DNA of 23,861 nt from Dehalococcoidales bacterium (GTDB taxonomy: Bacteria > Chloroflexota > Dehalococcoidia > Dehalococcoidales > JAQTVP01), in NCBI GenBank assembly GCA_028707015.1, contig JAQTVP010000004.1:1-23861 (forward strand), read 5' to 3'. The notes beneath the pieces are model-generated. The model searched no databases. It saw only the letters and a program-made list of their open reading frames with translations, and was not told the origin of the DNA. The stretch's first letter is position 1; each line of letters starts with the position of its first letter. The position numbers and the translations under genes are program-made. This document shows positions 1 through 8,954 of this stretch, one piece after another.

Positions 1-1639
1 TAAGTTCTTCCCATGAAGCTCTAGCTAGATTATCAATATTATGGAATTCTTTAGCCAAAATACTTGCTGTTTCTTCACCAACATGTAATATCCCCAGTGC
101 AAAGATAACTCTGGCCAGTGGTCTGTTTTTGCTTTTATTGATAGAAGTTATGATATTAGCAGCGCTCTTTTCTGCCATTCTGTCTAAAGTAAGCAGTTTT
201 TCGGTATCAAGGTCATACAAATCTGCTACATTCTTGACTAATCCCGAATTAAATAAAGTGACACTCATTGATTCGCCAATCCCTCGGATATCCATACCGC
301 CACGGGAAACAAAATGATGCAATCGCTCCTGAATTTGAGCCGGGCAGGTAACATTAGTGCAGTAAGACATCACCTCGCCTTCTATTCTGATTACGGGAGC
401 GCCACACTCTGGACAATGTGAAGGCATGGTAAATATTTTTTCCTGCCCGGTACGCTTACTCAAGACAGGACCAACTACCTGTGGTATTACCTCACCAGCT
501 CTCTGTATGATAACGGTATCACCAATACGAATATCCTTGCGCCGGATATCGTCTTCATTGTGTAAAGCAGCTTGTCTGATGGTTACTCCTCCCACCGATA
601 CCGGTTCTAATATGGCATACGGATTGAGAGTACCCGTTCTGCCAATACTAATGCCAATATCAAGCAGTTGTGTAGTAGCCTGTACCGCCGGAAATTTATA
701 AGCAATAGCCCAACGCGGCTCACGGCCAATATCTCCCAGTTGTTCATGCATGTCAAGCTGGTTTATCTTGATCACAATACCATCAGCTTCATAGGGCAGG
801 CTATCTCGTTTTTCCACCCATGTCCGATAGAATATTCCAACATCATCACTATTTTCCAACAAAGTATTATTAGGATTTGTTTTAAAGCCGAGGGATTTCA
901 AATAATCCATTGTTTCCCAGTGAGTAGGCGAAACTTGTCCACCTTCAGCGTAACCCAGCATGTAAATATAAATGTCCAAAGGACGATTAGCAGTAATACG
1001 GGAATCCAATTGTCTGACCGAACCGGCAGCCGCATTTCTGGGGTTGGCAAATAACGGCAATCCTTCCTCAGCCCTTTGTCTGTTTAACTTATTAAAACCA
1101 GCTTTAGGCAAAAATACCTCACCCCGCACCTCAAACCTCGACGGCACATCTCCAGATACTGACAGCGGTATACTCTTAATAGTACGCAAGTTCTGAGTAA
1201 TATTTTCTCCGCGATAGCCATCACCACGGGTAGCACCAATAGTCAGCTTGCCGTTAACATATGTCAATGCTACAGCTAATCCATCAATCTTATGCTCACC
1301 AACAAGGTTAAATTTTGTTCCTTCTGCTAGTTTCATGGTGCGAGTGTACCAGACAGAAAATTCGTCTCGGGAAAATACGTTGCCCAGTGATAATAAAGGA
1401 GAGGGATGTTCTACTATGCCAAAAGACTCCAGCGGCGCAGCGCCAACCCGCTGTGTTGGTGAGTCTGGAGTCAACAACCGGGGATATTGCTCTTCCAACT
1501 GTTTCAACCGGCTCATTAACTCATCATATTCGGCATCGCTAATCTCAGGATTATCCAATACATAATAGCGATGGTTATGATAGTTAATTTCTGACCTTAA
1601 CTGTTCTATTCTTTCTTGTATTTCCGCAGTATTTTTCAT
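1..1639 (-). CDS. ligA: NAD-dependent DNA ligase LigA (C-terminus beyond window)
   Basis: Seals nicks in duplex DNA during replication and repair, using NAD+ to adenylate a lysine. I translated this by hand from the minus strand: about 546 residues from ATG at 1639 with no stop before the window edge, against roughly 670 for the family. The last part of the helix-hairpin-helix region and the BRCT domain therefore lie outside. Seen: the N-terminal Ia region with the HNHRYYVLD signature (about residues 21-29), the nucleotidyl-transfer motif HKIDG with catalytic Lys117, the OB-fold region, and a four-cysteine zinc finger at C409, C412, C427 and C432. A TATAAT box lies on the minus strand at 1676-1671. 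The gene is divergent from the DUF1015 gene. Identification is secure; plus-strand ORFs within it are shadows. Confidence 0.97.
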   Translation of the reverse strand, partial: MKNTAEIQERIEQLRSEINYHNHRYYVLDNPEISDAEYDELMSRLKQLEEQYPRLLTPDSPTQRVGAAPLESFGIVEHPSPLLSLGNVFSRDEFSVWYTRTMKLAEGTKFNLVGEHKIDGLAVALTYVNGKLTIGATRGDGYRGENITQNLRTIKSIPLSVSGDVPSRFEVRGEVFLPKAGFNKLNRQRAEEGLPLFANPRNAAAGSVRQLDSRITANRPLDIYIYMLGYAEGGQVSPTHWETMDYLKSLGFKTNPNNTLLENSDDVGIFYRTWVEKRDSLPYEADGIVIKINQLDMHEQLGDIGREPRWAIAYKFPAVQATTQLLDIGISIGRTGTLNPYAILEPVSVGGVTIRQAALHNEDDIRRKDIRIGDTVIIQRAGEVIPQVVGPVLSKRTGQEKIFTMPSHCPECGAPVIRIEGEVMSYCTNVTCPAQIQERLHHFVSRGGMDIRGIGESMSVTLFNSGLVKNVADLYDLDTEKLLTLDRMAEKSAANIITSINKSKNRPLARVIFALGILHVGEETASILAKEFHNIDNLARASWEEL

Positions 1640-1670
1640 TTTCTCATCTTACAATATCACTTACGTGAAA

Positions 1671-1676
1671 ATTATA
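1671..1676 (-). promoter_or_regulatory. Possible -10 box for ligA
   Basis: A perfect TATAAT reads on the minus strand here, 32 bases upstream of the ligA ATG at 1639. No convincing -35 box sits 16-18 bases further upstream; the sequence there is A/T-rich. Inference only. Confidence 0.35.
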
Positions 1677-1733
1677 CAGCATAACTTAAACCAAATAAAA
1701 CCAACCGCATTATTACTGATACTACAATATAAC

Positions 1734-1763
1734 TTGTACTCTTGCTGTAATTTTGGGTAAAAT
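1734..1763 (+). promoter_or_regulatory. Possible sigma-70 promoter for the DUF1015 gene
   Basis: TTGTAC at 1734-1739 and TAAAAT at 1758-1763 are separated by 18 bases, giving a plausible -35/-10 pair about 57 bases upstream of the GTG start at 1820. The region is AT-rich, so chance matches are likely. Confidence 0.35.
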
Positions 1764-1819
1764 AAGATAAATAACTATATCAAAGGTTACTCTTTTAACT
1801 AGAAAGGGATAAGATAAGC

Positions 1820-3130
1820 GTGGCGGAGATTCGTCCATTCCGTGGTGTACACTATAATAAACAGTTACTAAGTAATTTGTCTCAGATTATCTGTTCCCCT
1901 TATGACATTATCAGTCCTCAGTTACAGCAAGAGCTTTACCAGCGGAGTCATTATAACTTTATTCGCCTGGAACATGGCCGAGAAGTTCCACAAGATACTG
2001 CAACCGATAACAAGTATACCCGCTCAGCTTCTACTCTAGAGCAATGGCTAAAAGAAGGCGTCCTTGAGATTGATGAAACACCGGCTATATACCTGCATGA
2101 CCACTATTTTACATATCAGAATATGGAGTATAAACGCCGTGGTATAATTGCTTGTGTCCGGTTAGAGGAATGGGATAAAATGATTATCCGCCCTCATGAA
2201 GGCACACTAGCTGAACCTAAAAGTGACCGGATAAATCTTCTGCGAGAACTCAAAGTTAATACCAGTCCTATTTTAGCCATGTTTGAAGACCAGAAACAAC
2301 AAATCTCTTCATTACTAGCAAAACAAGGACTACCCGAACCTCTAATAAGTTCAACTGATATTAATGGTGAAAAGCATTATGTCTGGGCTATTACTGAACC
2401 TAAAATAGTTAATCAGATATGCGATAGTTTAGCTAACCAGCCAATTTATATCGCTGATGGGCATCATCGTTACGAGAGTGCGCTTGCCTACCAGCGCGAG
2501 AGAAAAACCAGATCTTCAGCAACATCAGAAAATGAAGCTTTTAATTTTATAATGATGACACTGGTCGATTTTTCTGACCCCGGACTTCTTATCCTGCCAC
2601 CGCATCGGCTGGTTCGCGGTATATCAAAATCAATCCTTAATGAACTTATAGATAAATTACGGACTTTCTTTGACATAGAAGAGCAACCTCTTGATATATC
2701 TACTATTCAGCAACAAAGTAATAATTTACTAATGGAAACAAATGAGATCAGACTATTTCTTTCTGGGCTGAAAAAGGATCATGTTTTAAATCTTAAACTA
2801 CGTAATTTTACGACTACCAGCAAAATGATGCCTTACTTTCATTCTGAATTATATAAAAAACTGGATGTCAGTATCATCGACCATATTATACTGGAGAACC
2901 TATTAGAACTAAGGGGCGGTAAAGAAGAAACAAGAATCGCCTTTAGTTATGATGGCCAGGATGCTATAAACAAAGTGCTGGATCAGGAATATCAAATGGT
3001 ATTTCTACTCAGTCCGATAAAGGCAGAAGTAATCAAAGCTATTGCTGACGCTAGTGATAAAATGCCCCGAAAATCTACCTACTTTTATCCTAAATTACCT
3101 TCGGGTTTAGTTATTCACCAACTAACCTAA
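1820..3130 (+). CDS. DUF1015 family protein
   Basis: A 436-residue soluble protein with no signal peptide or membrane segment, matching the DUF1015 family in length and style. Seen: an N-terminal block reading AEIRPFRGVHYN then CSPYDII (residues 2-13 and 26-32), and the hallmark IADGHHRYESAL, in which D213, H215, H216 and R217 look like an active-site cluster. The start is GTG, preceded by AAAGGGAT. I know no firmly established biochemical role that I can assign here. Homologues often lie near serA and a class V aminotransferase, and both genes are close by on the opposite strand (3554-6225). A role in serine or phosphoserine metabolism is therefore a reasonable inference. No serB-like phosphatase is visible in the window. 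The gene ends 40 bases from the end of the converging crotonase remnant. Confidence 0.85.
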   Translation: MAEIRPFRGVHYNKQLLSNLSQIICSPYDIISPQLQQELYQRSHYNFIRLEHGREVPQDTATDNKYTRSASTLEQWLKEGVLEIDETPAIYLHDHYFTYQNMEYKRRGIIACVRLEEWDKMIIRPHEGTLAEPKSDRINLLRELKVNTSPILAMFEDQKQQISSLLAKQGLPEPLISSTDINGEKHYVWAITEPKIVNQICDSLANQPIYIADGHHRYESALAYQRERKTRSSATSENEAFNFIMMTLVDFSDPGLLILPPHRLVRGISKSILNELIDKLRTFFDIEEQPLDISTIQQQSNNLLMETNEIRLFLSGLKKDHVLNLKLRNFTTTSKMMPYFHSELYKKLDVSIIDHIILENLLELRGGKEETRIAFSYDGQDAINKVLDQEYQMVFLLSPIKAEVIKAIADASDKMPRKSTYFYPKLPSGLVIHQLT

Positions 3131-3170
3131 ATACTTATAAAGTGGCAAAAAGAAACCAACCTGCTAGTAA

Positions 3171-3461
3171 TTAGTTATTCATAACAGAAACTAAATACTG
3201 CAGATGCTGATATCGAGATTCTTCAAGATTACCATCAATGCGAGCCTTCATCAGCTCAACATCACCACCAGCACAGAAAGCTCGCCCGGCTCCAGTAACA
3301 ATCACTGCCTTAACTTCATCATCTTTAGCTATATCATCTACAGCTAAAGGAATATTTTCCCTCATACTAGAAGTAAACGCATTCATCTTATCCGGAGCAT
3401 TTAGAGTTATTGTCGCAATCCCATTCCTTTTCTCCAGTAACAGGTCTTCATAAATATCCAT
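3171..3461 (-). pseudogene. Truncated enoyl-CoA hydratase/isomerase (crotonase) remnant
   Basis: Encodes only about 96 residues, against roughly 250-270 for the crotonase family. Seen: the normal N-terminal strand region (IATITLNAPDKMNAF) and the first oxyanion-hole motif AFCAGGD. The frame then ends at a TAA right after YLVSVMNN, just before the point where homologues continue into the second conserved block with the catalytic acidic residues. Nothing resembling the missing two thirds is found between here and the DUF1015 stop at 3130. ATG at 3461 is preferred because GGGGAGG lies nine bases upstream; the upstream in-frame TTG at 3467 is too close to it. The ribosome site and N-terminal coding sequence are intact, which suggests a recent deletion. 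It cannot be a working hydratase as it stands. Confidence 0.8.
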
Positions 3462-3553
3462 AGCCAAATACCTCCCCAGCTAACTATTAAGCTATTATAG
3501 TCCTTTGTTATAGCCTTTATCGATACTGACTACTATACTTATGTAATATATAG

Positions 3554-5128
3554 TTATAGCTTTACTAGTTTAGCAGAATAAATATCAGGAAGAGAGAGTA
3601 CTTGCTTTAGCTGTGCTTCGGGCAGAGGTTCATCCAGGGCCAGTATCATAAGGGCTTTACCCCTCTGCTCAAGCCGGCTGACAATCATATAGTTAATATT
3701 TATATCAGCATCGCCGGTTATCTTACCTACCGCTCCAATAATCCCGGGACGATCACGATGATCACTAAACAAAAAGTAAGCCCCGGTAGGCACAATATCA
3801 ATCCAGTAGTCATTAACCCGCACAATATGAGATTGTCCACGCATTACCGTACCGGCAACAGTAGTAACTCCTTCGCTAGTTTTTGCTTCTATAGTAATAA
3901 GGCTGGCATAATTTTTACAATCAGCCTCTTTTTGTTCTACCACTGTCATACCACGATGAGCTGCTACTATATCAGCGTTAACCAGATTAACCCGCTCCTC
4001 ACTAATCTCTTCAAGTAACCCTCCTAGAGCCGCTGCTTTGAGTGCATTAGTATCATACCCAGAAATATCACCTTCGTATTTAATCTGGATACTATCCATC
4101 TGCCCTTCAGCTATTTCACTGGTTAGTTTACCAGCCATTGAAGCTACTTTTATAAAGGGTGCCAGCACAGCCAGATCTTCAGATGAAATAAAGGGAGCAT
4201 TAACCGCAGATTTGGCAGGTTTCCCCCCAAAGACGTCAGCAATCTGATCAGCTACATCACTAGCCGCCATAGCCTGTGCTTCAGTAGTAGACGCACCCAA
4301 ATGAGGGGTAACAATGATATTATCATATTGAAAAAGAACACTCTCAGTAGTTGGTTCTTTAGGGAAGACATCAATAGCTGCCCCAGCTACTCTTTTTTCG
4401 CTAACCGCCTTGGCCAATGCTTCTTCATCAATTAGTCCGCCTCGGGCACAGTTAATAATACGAACTGTTGGTTTAACCAAAGCAAGTTCTTTTTCCCCAA
4501 TTAGTCCGCTCGTAGTAGAAGTTTTAGGTATATGGAGAGTGATAAAATCGGACTCCTTAAGTATTTTTTCAAGAGAAACAAGCTCTAACTGCAAATTACG
4601 GGCATGCTCAACAGAAATGAATGGATCATACGCCAGAAGTTTCATCTCCAGACCTCGAGCACGTCTGGCAACCGCTGAACCAACATTACCTAAACCAATA
4701 ATACCAAGCACTTTTCCCCTAACCTCAGTACCCATAAAATCACTTCGCCGCCACGCACCACCTCTCAAGGAAGTATTAGCCTGCGGAATATTACGTGCCA
4801 GGGCCAGCATTAGGGCAATGGCATGTTCCGCAGCCGAAATAGTATTGCCGGTAGGAGCATTCACCACTACAATGCCATGCTGAGTTGCTTCTGCCACATC
4901 AATATTATCAATGCCAACACCGGCTCTGCCGATGATTTGCAATTTTTTCCCGGCCTTAATAATTTCAGCTGTGACCCTAGTCTGACTGCGCACTACTATT
5001 GCTTCATAATCACCGATTATGGATATGATTTCCTCTGGTTTCAGCCCTGTCTTCACATCCACCTGCGCACAACTACGGAGGATATCTATACCTGCATTAG
5101 AGATAGAATCAGCTACTAGAACCTTCAT
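3554..5128 (-). CDS. serA: D-3-phosphoglycerate dehydrogenase (long form with ACT domain)
   Basis: Oxidises 3-phosphoglycerate to 3-phosphohydroxypyruvate with NAD+, the first step of serine synthesis. At 524 residues it is the long form. Seen: a split substrate-binding domain, a Rossmann domain with GIIGLGNVGS (glycines at 142, 145, 147 and 150), and the catalytic trio R229 (NCARGG), E258 (FPKEP) and H276 (TPHLGAST). An intervening ASB-type domain follows (about 300-450), then a C-terminal ACT domain (about 452-524) with DRPGIIGAVG. In this family the ACT domain usually serves serine feedback; that is not proven here. ATG start. It begins two bases after the aminotransferase stop, so the two are almost certainly co-transcribed and make successive products. 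Confidence 0.97.
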   Translation of the reverse strand: MKVLVADSISNAGIDILRSCAQVDVKTGLKPEEIISIIGDYEAIVVRSQTRVTAEIIKAGKKLQIIGRAGVGIDNIDVAEATQHGIVVVNAPTGNTISAAEHAIALMLALARNIPQANTSLRGGAWRRSDFMGTEVRGKVLGIIGLGNVGSAVARRARGLEMKLLAYDPFISVEHARNLQLELVSLEKILKESDFITLHIPKTSTTSGLIGEKELALVKPTVRIINCARGGLIDEEALAKAVSEKRVAGAAIDVFPKEPTTESVLFQYDNIIVTPHLGASTTEAQAMAASDVADQIADVFGGKPAKSAVNAPFISSEDLAVLAPFIKVASMAGKLTSEIAEGQMDSIQIKYEGDISGYDTNALKAAALGGLLEEISEERVNLVNADIVAAHRGMTVVEQKEADCKNYASLITIEAKTSEGVTTVAGTVMRGQSHIVRVNDYWIDIVPTGAYFLFSDHRDRPGIIGAVGKITGDADININYMIVSRLEQRGKALMILALDEPLPEAQLKQVLSLPDIYSAKLVKL

Positions 5129-5130
5129 TT

Positions 5131-6225
5131 TTACCCGCCTTTCCCAAATCCAGCTTTTGGTAATGCTACTTTTAATGCTGCCATTACAGCTTTAATATTA
5201 TCCTCAGATACCCACCCCAGATGACCGATACGGAAAACTTTACCATCTAGTTTCTGCTGTCCACCGCCAAGTATAATCTGGTGCTCATCTCTGAGAATCT
5301 GAATTAATTTCTTCGTGTCCAGACCATTAGAACCAGCAACGGCCGTAACCGTATTAGAAGCATAAGCTTCATCAGCAAAAAGTGACAGCCCCAGTGATTT
5401 TACACCAACTCTCGTTGCTTGAGCTATTTTAACGTGTCTATTTACAATGCTGGGTAAACCTTCCTTTACCATATTTTCAAGTGATAATGATAAAGCATAA
5501 AGGACAGAAACAGCCGGCGTCCACGGATTCTGTCCTCTCTCCAGATAAGTCCTAGCCCGGACAAAATCCCAGTAGAAACGTGGCATCTTAGCTTCACTAT
5601 TTGCCTTCCAAGCTTTCTCACTCACACTAACCATAGCTAGTCCGGGAGGTGCCATCCATCCCTTCTGTGATCCGGTAACCACAACATCCAGTTTCCAGTC
5701 ATCTATCGGAACATTGATTGATCCCAAGCTGCTAATAGCATCAACCAGTAACAGTTTATCAAACTCTTTAACCACAGCACTAATTGCAGCCAGGTCATTA
5801 GTAACACCAGTTGAAGTTTCATTATGAGTAACCAATACTGCCTTTACACCCGGATTAGCTTGCAGAGCTTGGCGGATACTATCCGCATCAGCAGCCTTGC
5901 CCCACTCAAACTTTAACGGCACCACCTCAGCGCCAAACTGCTTGGCAATAGCAGCAAAACGTCCACCAAAGACCCCAATATCTATTGATAGCACCTTATC
6001 GCCCGGAGATAAAGTATTAACGATAACTGCTTCTAAGCCACCCGTTCCCGATCCGGTAAGTACGAAAACATCATTTTTAGTCTGAAACAACTGTTTCAGA
6101 TTAGTGGTTATTCCTTTAAGCATCCCCACAAATTCGGGGCCCCGATGATTTATCATTTGCTTGGTCATTGCCTGAAGAACGTCTTCAGGAAGGGGAGTTG
6201 GTCCCGGAATACGTAAATTTTCCAT
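5131..6225 (-). CDS. Class V PLP aminotransferase (serine-pyruvate / alanine-glyoxylate type)
   Basis: A 364-residue fold-type I PLP enzyme of the small-molecule class V branch. Seen: the N-terminal RIPGPTPLPEDVL, the cofactor phosphate region LTGSGTGGLEA (56-66), D162 in VDAISSLG, which contacts the pyridine nitrogen, and the Schiff-base lysine K188 in TGSQKGWMAPPG. The family includes alanine:glyoxylate, serine:pyruvate and serine:glyoxylate transaminases. Lying directly upstream of serA, it may act as the phosphoserine aminotransferase, since no SerC is visible in the window; that is inference from position. ATG at 6225 is well supported by AGGAG seven bases upstream. The gap to tyrS is 23 bases. 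Confidence 0.9.
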   Translation of the reverse strand: MENLRIPGPTPLPEDVLQAMTKQMINHRGPEFVGMLKGITTNLKQLFQTKNDVFVLTGSGTGGLEAVIVNTLSPGDKVLSIDIGVFGGRFAAIAKQFGAEVVPLKFEWGKAADADSIRQALQANPGVKAVLVTHNETSTGVTNDLAAISAVVKEFDKLLLVDAISSLGSINVPIDDWKLDVVVTGSQKGWMAPPGLAMVSVSEKAWKANSEAKMPRFYWDFVRARTYLERGQNPWTPAVSVLYALSLSLENMVKEGLPSIVNRHVKIAQATRVGVKSLGLSLFADEAYASNTVTAVAGSNGLDTKKLIQILRDEHQIILGGGQQKLDGKVFRIGHLGWVSEDNIKAVMAALKVALPKAGFGKGG

Positions 6226-6248
6226 TTTTCTATCTCCTCCGCTTTTAT

Positions 6249-7502
6249 TTACTTTAGATTATCGCTATTAACTATTTTGGCAAAACGGCGTTTGCCAACT
6301 CTGATAATACTGCCACTTTTCACCAGAGCAATATTCCCAGAGATATTTTCACCATTAATACTAACTGCGTCCTGAGCAATCAGCCTACTGGCTTCACTAC
6401 GGCTTTTAACCAGTTTGGTTAACACTAACAGTTTACTGATATTAATACTGTCTTTCCCATCTTTTTTGGTAGTTAGTTCACTAATAGAGATGTGATATTC
6501 AGGAATTTCATCGGGTATTTCTCTATTCTGAACCAATTTGGCAAAATTTTCTTCAGCTTCATTGGCTGCTGTCTGGTCATAAAGTTGGCTTACAATATCC
6601 CTTGCCAGGCGTTTTTTCAATATCATCGGATTAGTGGTTTCATCCTTTATTTCTTGTCTAAATACCTCTAACTCTTTTTCAGAATAATCGGTTAATAATT
6701 CGAAATACTCTAAAATTAAACTATCAGGGATAGACATGGCCTTACCATAAATCTCATTAGGCAACTCAGTTACACCAATATAATTACCCAGACTTTTGCT
6801 CATTTTCATAGTGCCATCAGTCCCGGTAAGAATAGGTACTAAAAAAACCTGCTGAGGATTCTGACCTGCTGTTGATTGAAGCTCTCTACCTACTAATAAG
6901 TTAAATTTCTGATCAGTACCGCCAAACTCCACATCCGCCCGGACAGCTACCGAGTCATAAGCCTGAAGCAATGGATAAAGTAATTCAGTAATAGTAATCG
7001 GTTGCCCGGCATTATACCGATTACTGAAATCTTCACGCGCCAGCATTTGGGCAACCGTAAATTTACTGGTCAGCTGAATAACATTACTAAGCGTAAAATT
7101 ACCATACCACTCACTTTGCCACCTAACTTCCGCTCTACTCTTATCCACTATTTTAAAAAACTGCTTCATATAGGTTTCAGCATTAGCCTGAACCTGTTCC
7201 TGTGATAACATCGGCCGGGTAACAGAGATACCACTTGGGTCACCTATTTGAGCGGTCCAATCACCAACAATTAGTATAACCTGATGCCCCAATTCCTGAA
7301 ATTGGCGTAACTTTTTTAGAGCTACCATATGCCCCAAGTGTATATCCGGAGAACTTGGATCAAAGCCCTCTTTTAACCGTAATTTCTTACCGGAACGTAA
7401 CAGTTCTACCATTTCATCTTCAATTAAGATCTCAGCTACCCCACGCTTTAGCAAGAGGTTAACATCAAAATCAGTTATGACTTTCCCCTTATTTACACTC
7501 AA
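6249..7502 (-). CDS. tyrS: Tyrosyl-tRNA synthetase
   Basis: Charges tRNA-Tyr with tyrosine in the cytoplasm. 417 residues, class I. Seen: HLGH at residues 55-58, the GDWTAQIGDPSG stretch, the tyrosine-site region LLYPLLQAYDSV, FGGTDQKFN (193-201), KMSKS at 233-237, and a C-terminal S4 RNA-binding domain from about residue 350. The divergent HIGH-region context (FDPSSPDIHLGH) and the S4 tail match the TyrZ-like branch rather than the E. coli-type sequence; this is judged by eye. The start is TTG at 7502, overlapping the ribF stop by four bases (TTGA), with GAGG six bases upstream. This implies translational coupling to ribF. Confidence 0.96.
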   Translation of the reverse strand: MSVNKGKVITDFDVNLLLKRGVAEILIEDEMVELLRSGKKLRLKEGFDPSSPDIHLGHMVALKKLRQFQELGHQVILIVGDWTAQIGDPSGISVTRPMLSQEQVQANAETYMKQFFKIVDKSRAEVRWQSEWYGNFTLSNVIQLTSKFTVAQMLAREDFSNRYNAGQPITITELLYPLLQAYDSVAVRADVEFGGTDQKFNLLVGRELQSTAGQNPQQVFLVPILTGTDGTMKMSKSLGNYIGVTELPNEIYGKAMSIPDSLILEYFELLTDYSEKELEVFRQEIKDETTNPMILKKRLARDIVSQLYDQTAANEAEENFAKLVQNREIPDEIPEYHISISELTTKKDGKDSINISKLLVLTKLVKSRSEASRLIAQDAVSINGENISGNIALVKSGSIIRVGKRRFAKIVNSDNLK

Positions 7503-8431
7503 CTTATACCTCGGTAATTTAATTTGGCCTTCCCCTGCTTTACATCATCTGCGATCTGTTTCTTTAGTTCGTTTGCGGTTTCAAATTTCTTTTCACCACG
7601 AAGCCGCTCTATAATATCAATTTTGAGATTCTGCCCATACAGGTCACCATGATAATCAAGAATATGGACTTCCACTGTGCGCTGATTTCCATTAAAAGTA
7701 GGGCACTTACCAATGTTAGCTACTGATTGATAGGTTTTTTCACCAATATAAGCCCAAGCAGTATAAACACCATCTGGAGGGATAGCCCTCCCGAGAGCTA
7801 TATCCAGATTAGCAGTGGGAAAACCAAGTTTTGTGCCACGGCCTATCCCACTGACCACACATCCATTTAAGCGAAACGGACGACCAGCTAAATCAAGCAC
7901 TTTTTTCATATCTCCGTTAGCTAAAGCATTTCTAATTGCGGTACTACTGACCACTTCACCATTTATCATCAGGGGTTTAGGTGCTATTACCGTAAAATCC
8001 ATATCCTGTCCTAATATACGCAGGTTATTAATATCACCTTCCCGATTTTGACCTAAAGTAAAGTCAGATCCAACAACCAGCGCACGCATTTTGAGATATT
8101 TCTTTAGCAGACTAACGAACTGACGAGCACTAAGCTGAGCTAACTCACTGGTAAAAGACAGAACTATAATATTCTCAACATCTTCCCCCTTAAGAAGATC
8201 AATCCTTTCCGTAATATCAGTCAGAAAGGGTAATCTTATTTGGGGCGATAACACATCCTGGGGATGCTGGCGAAAAGTTACCAAACCACTGAGTAAATCT
8301 TGCTGCCGAGCAAAATCTTTTAATTGTGAAATGAGGTATTGGTGACCGAGATGAACCCCATCAAAAACACCAATGGTTAGCACCATATCTTTCTCAGGTG
8401 AGAACCCCGCCAACTCTTTTTCTATCTGCAT
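7499..8431 (-). CDS. ribF: Bifunctional riboflavin kinase / FMN adenylyltransferase
   Basis: Converts riboflavin to FMN and then to FAD. 310 residues, normal length. Seen: the N-terminal nucleotidyltransferase domain with GVFDGVHLGH (21-30, H27 and H30 in the HxGH motif) and SSTAIRNAL (162-170), then the C-terminal kinase domain with GRGTKLGFPTAN (197-208), VYTAWAYIG and the family-typical tail VEVHILDYHGDLYGQ. ATG start with a short AGGG just upstream. It is the first gene of the ribF-tyrS-aminotransferase-serA operon. Its product FAD is the substrate of the ApbE encoded at 12033, and FMN is the Rnf cofactor, so the link is metabolic rather than operonic. Confidence 0.97.
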   Translation of the reverse strand: MQIEKELAGFSPEKDMVLTIGVFDGVHLGHQYLISQLKDFARQQDLLSGLVTFRQHPQDVLSPQIRLPFLTDITERIDLLKGEDVENIIVLSFTSELAQLSARQFVSLLKKYLKMRALVVGSDFTLGQNREGDINNLRILGQDMDFTVIAPKPLMINGEVVSSTAIRNALANGDMKKVLDLAGRPFRLNGCVVSGIGRGTKLGFPTANLDIALGRAIPPDGVYTAWAYIGEKTYQSVANIGKCPTFNGNQRTVEVHILDYHGDLYGQNLKIDIIERLRGEKKFETANELKKQIADDVKQGKAKLNYRGIS

Positions 8432-8531
8432 AGACCCTTACCCTGAACACATTGCGAATATAATAGATATTAAATATAATAATAGATAGCAAAGAGGTAA
8501 ACAAAAGCAATTTATATAAAATCTTCTAGAG

Positions 8532-8546
8532 ATTAAGTATCTTAAT
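8532..8546. promoter_or_regulatory. Short palindrome in the ribF/HIT divergent gap
   Basis: ATTAAG and CTTAAT are perfect inverted repeats around TAT. They lie in the 181-base AT-rich gap between the ribF start (minus) and the HIT gene start (plus). This could be a binding site for a regulator, but short AT-rich palindromes arise easily by chance. No convincing -35/-10 pair was found in this gap on either strand. Confidence 0.2.
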
Positions 8547-8612
8547 ATTATCATAAGCCTATTTATGCGTCAACTCTAATTCCAAGTCATCACACTTAAA
8601 CAGGAGTTAATA

Positions 8613-8954
8613 ATGGATTGTATTTTTTGTCAAATTGCAGATGGTAAAGTGCCCAGTGAAATCTTCTATCAAGACAAAGAGATAATTGCCTTCCCTGATA
8701 TTCATCCGCTGGCACCCATTCACGTGATTATTATACCTAAAAAACATGTACCATCTATTGCACACATAAACGAAAAGGATTTATCTCTAATCGGACGCAT
8801 GGTAAATGTTGCCAATCAAATCGCTGAAAATAAAGGTATTTCTGATAGAGGTTATCGGTTAGTTATCAATTGCGGTAAAGAAGGCGGACAAATGGTACCT
8901 CACCTTCATCTGCATCTTCTCGGTGGTAAACAATTAGCAAATGGTCTCACTTAA
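8613..8954 (+). CDS. HIT-family nucleotide-binding hydrolase (HINT type)
   Basis: A 113-residue histidine-triad protein, the full length for this family. HINT-type members hydrolyse nucleoside phosphoramidates such as adenylyl conjugates; the physiological substrate here is unknown. Seen: CIFC at residues 3-6 (a possible zinc pair), the core FPDIHPLAPIHVIIIPKKH, and the triad HLHLHLLGG with H97, H99 and H101. The start ATG has AGGAG six bases upstream. It precedes the PdxA-family gene by 61 bases on the same strand and is probably co-transcribed, though I see no functional link. Confidence 0.95.
   Translation: MDCIFCQIADGKVPSEIFYQDKEIIAFPDIHPLAPIHVIIIPKKHVPSIAHINEKDLSLIGRMVNVANQIAENKGISDRGYRLVINCGKEGGQMVPHLHLHLLGGKQLANGLT

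Noticed and set aside
668..1054. 128-codon plus-strand open frame and its neighbours in 129-1565
   Set aside because: They lie antisense to the well-conserved ligA frame, have no recognisable domains or ribosome sites, and read like reverse-strand shadows.
3171..3461. Crotonase remnant as a genuine small protein
   Set aside because: It matches the first third of a known enzyme fold and lacks the rest of the active site, so decay is the simpler reading.
4410..4883. 157-codon open frame opposite serA
   Set aside because: Antisense to the conserved NAD-binding and catalytic parts of serA; composition is that of a shadow frame.
6445..6455. Second copy of the operator half-site (TACTGTCTT) inside tyrS
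   Set aside because: Only one arm is present, within coding sequence and with no inverted partner; it is consistent with chance.
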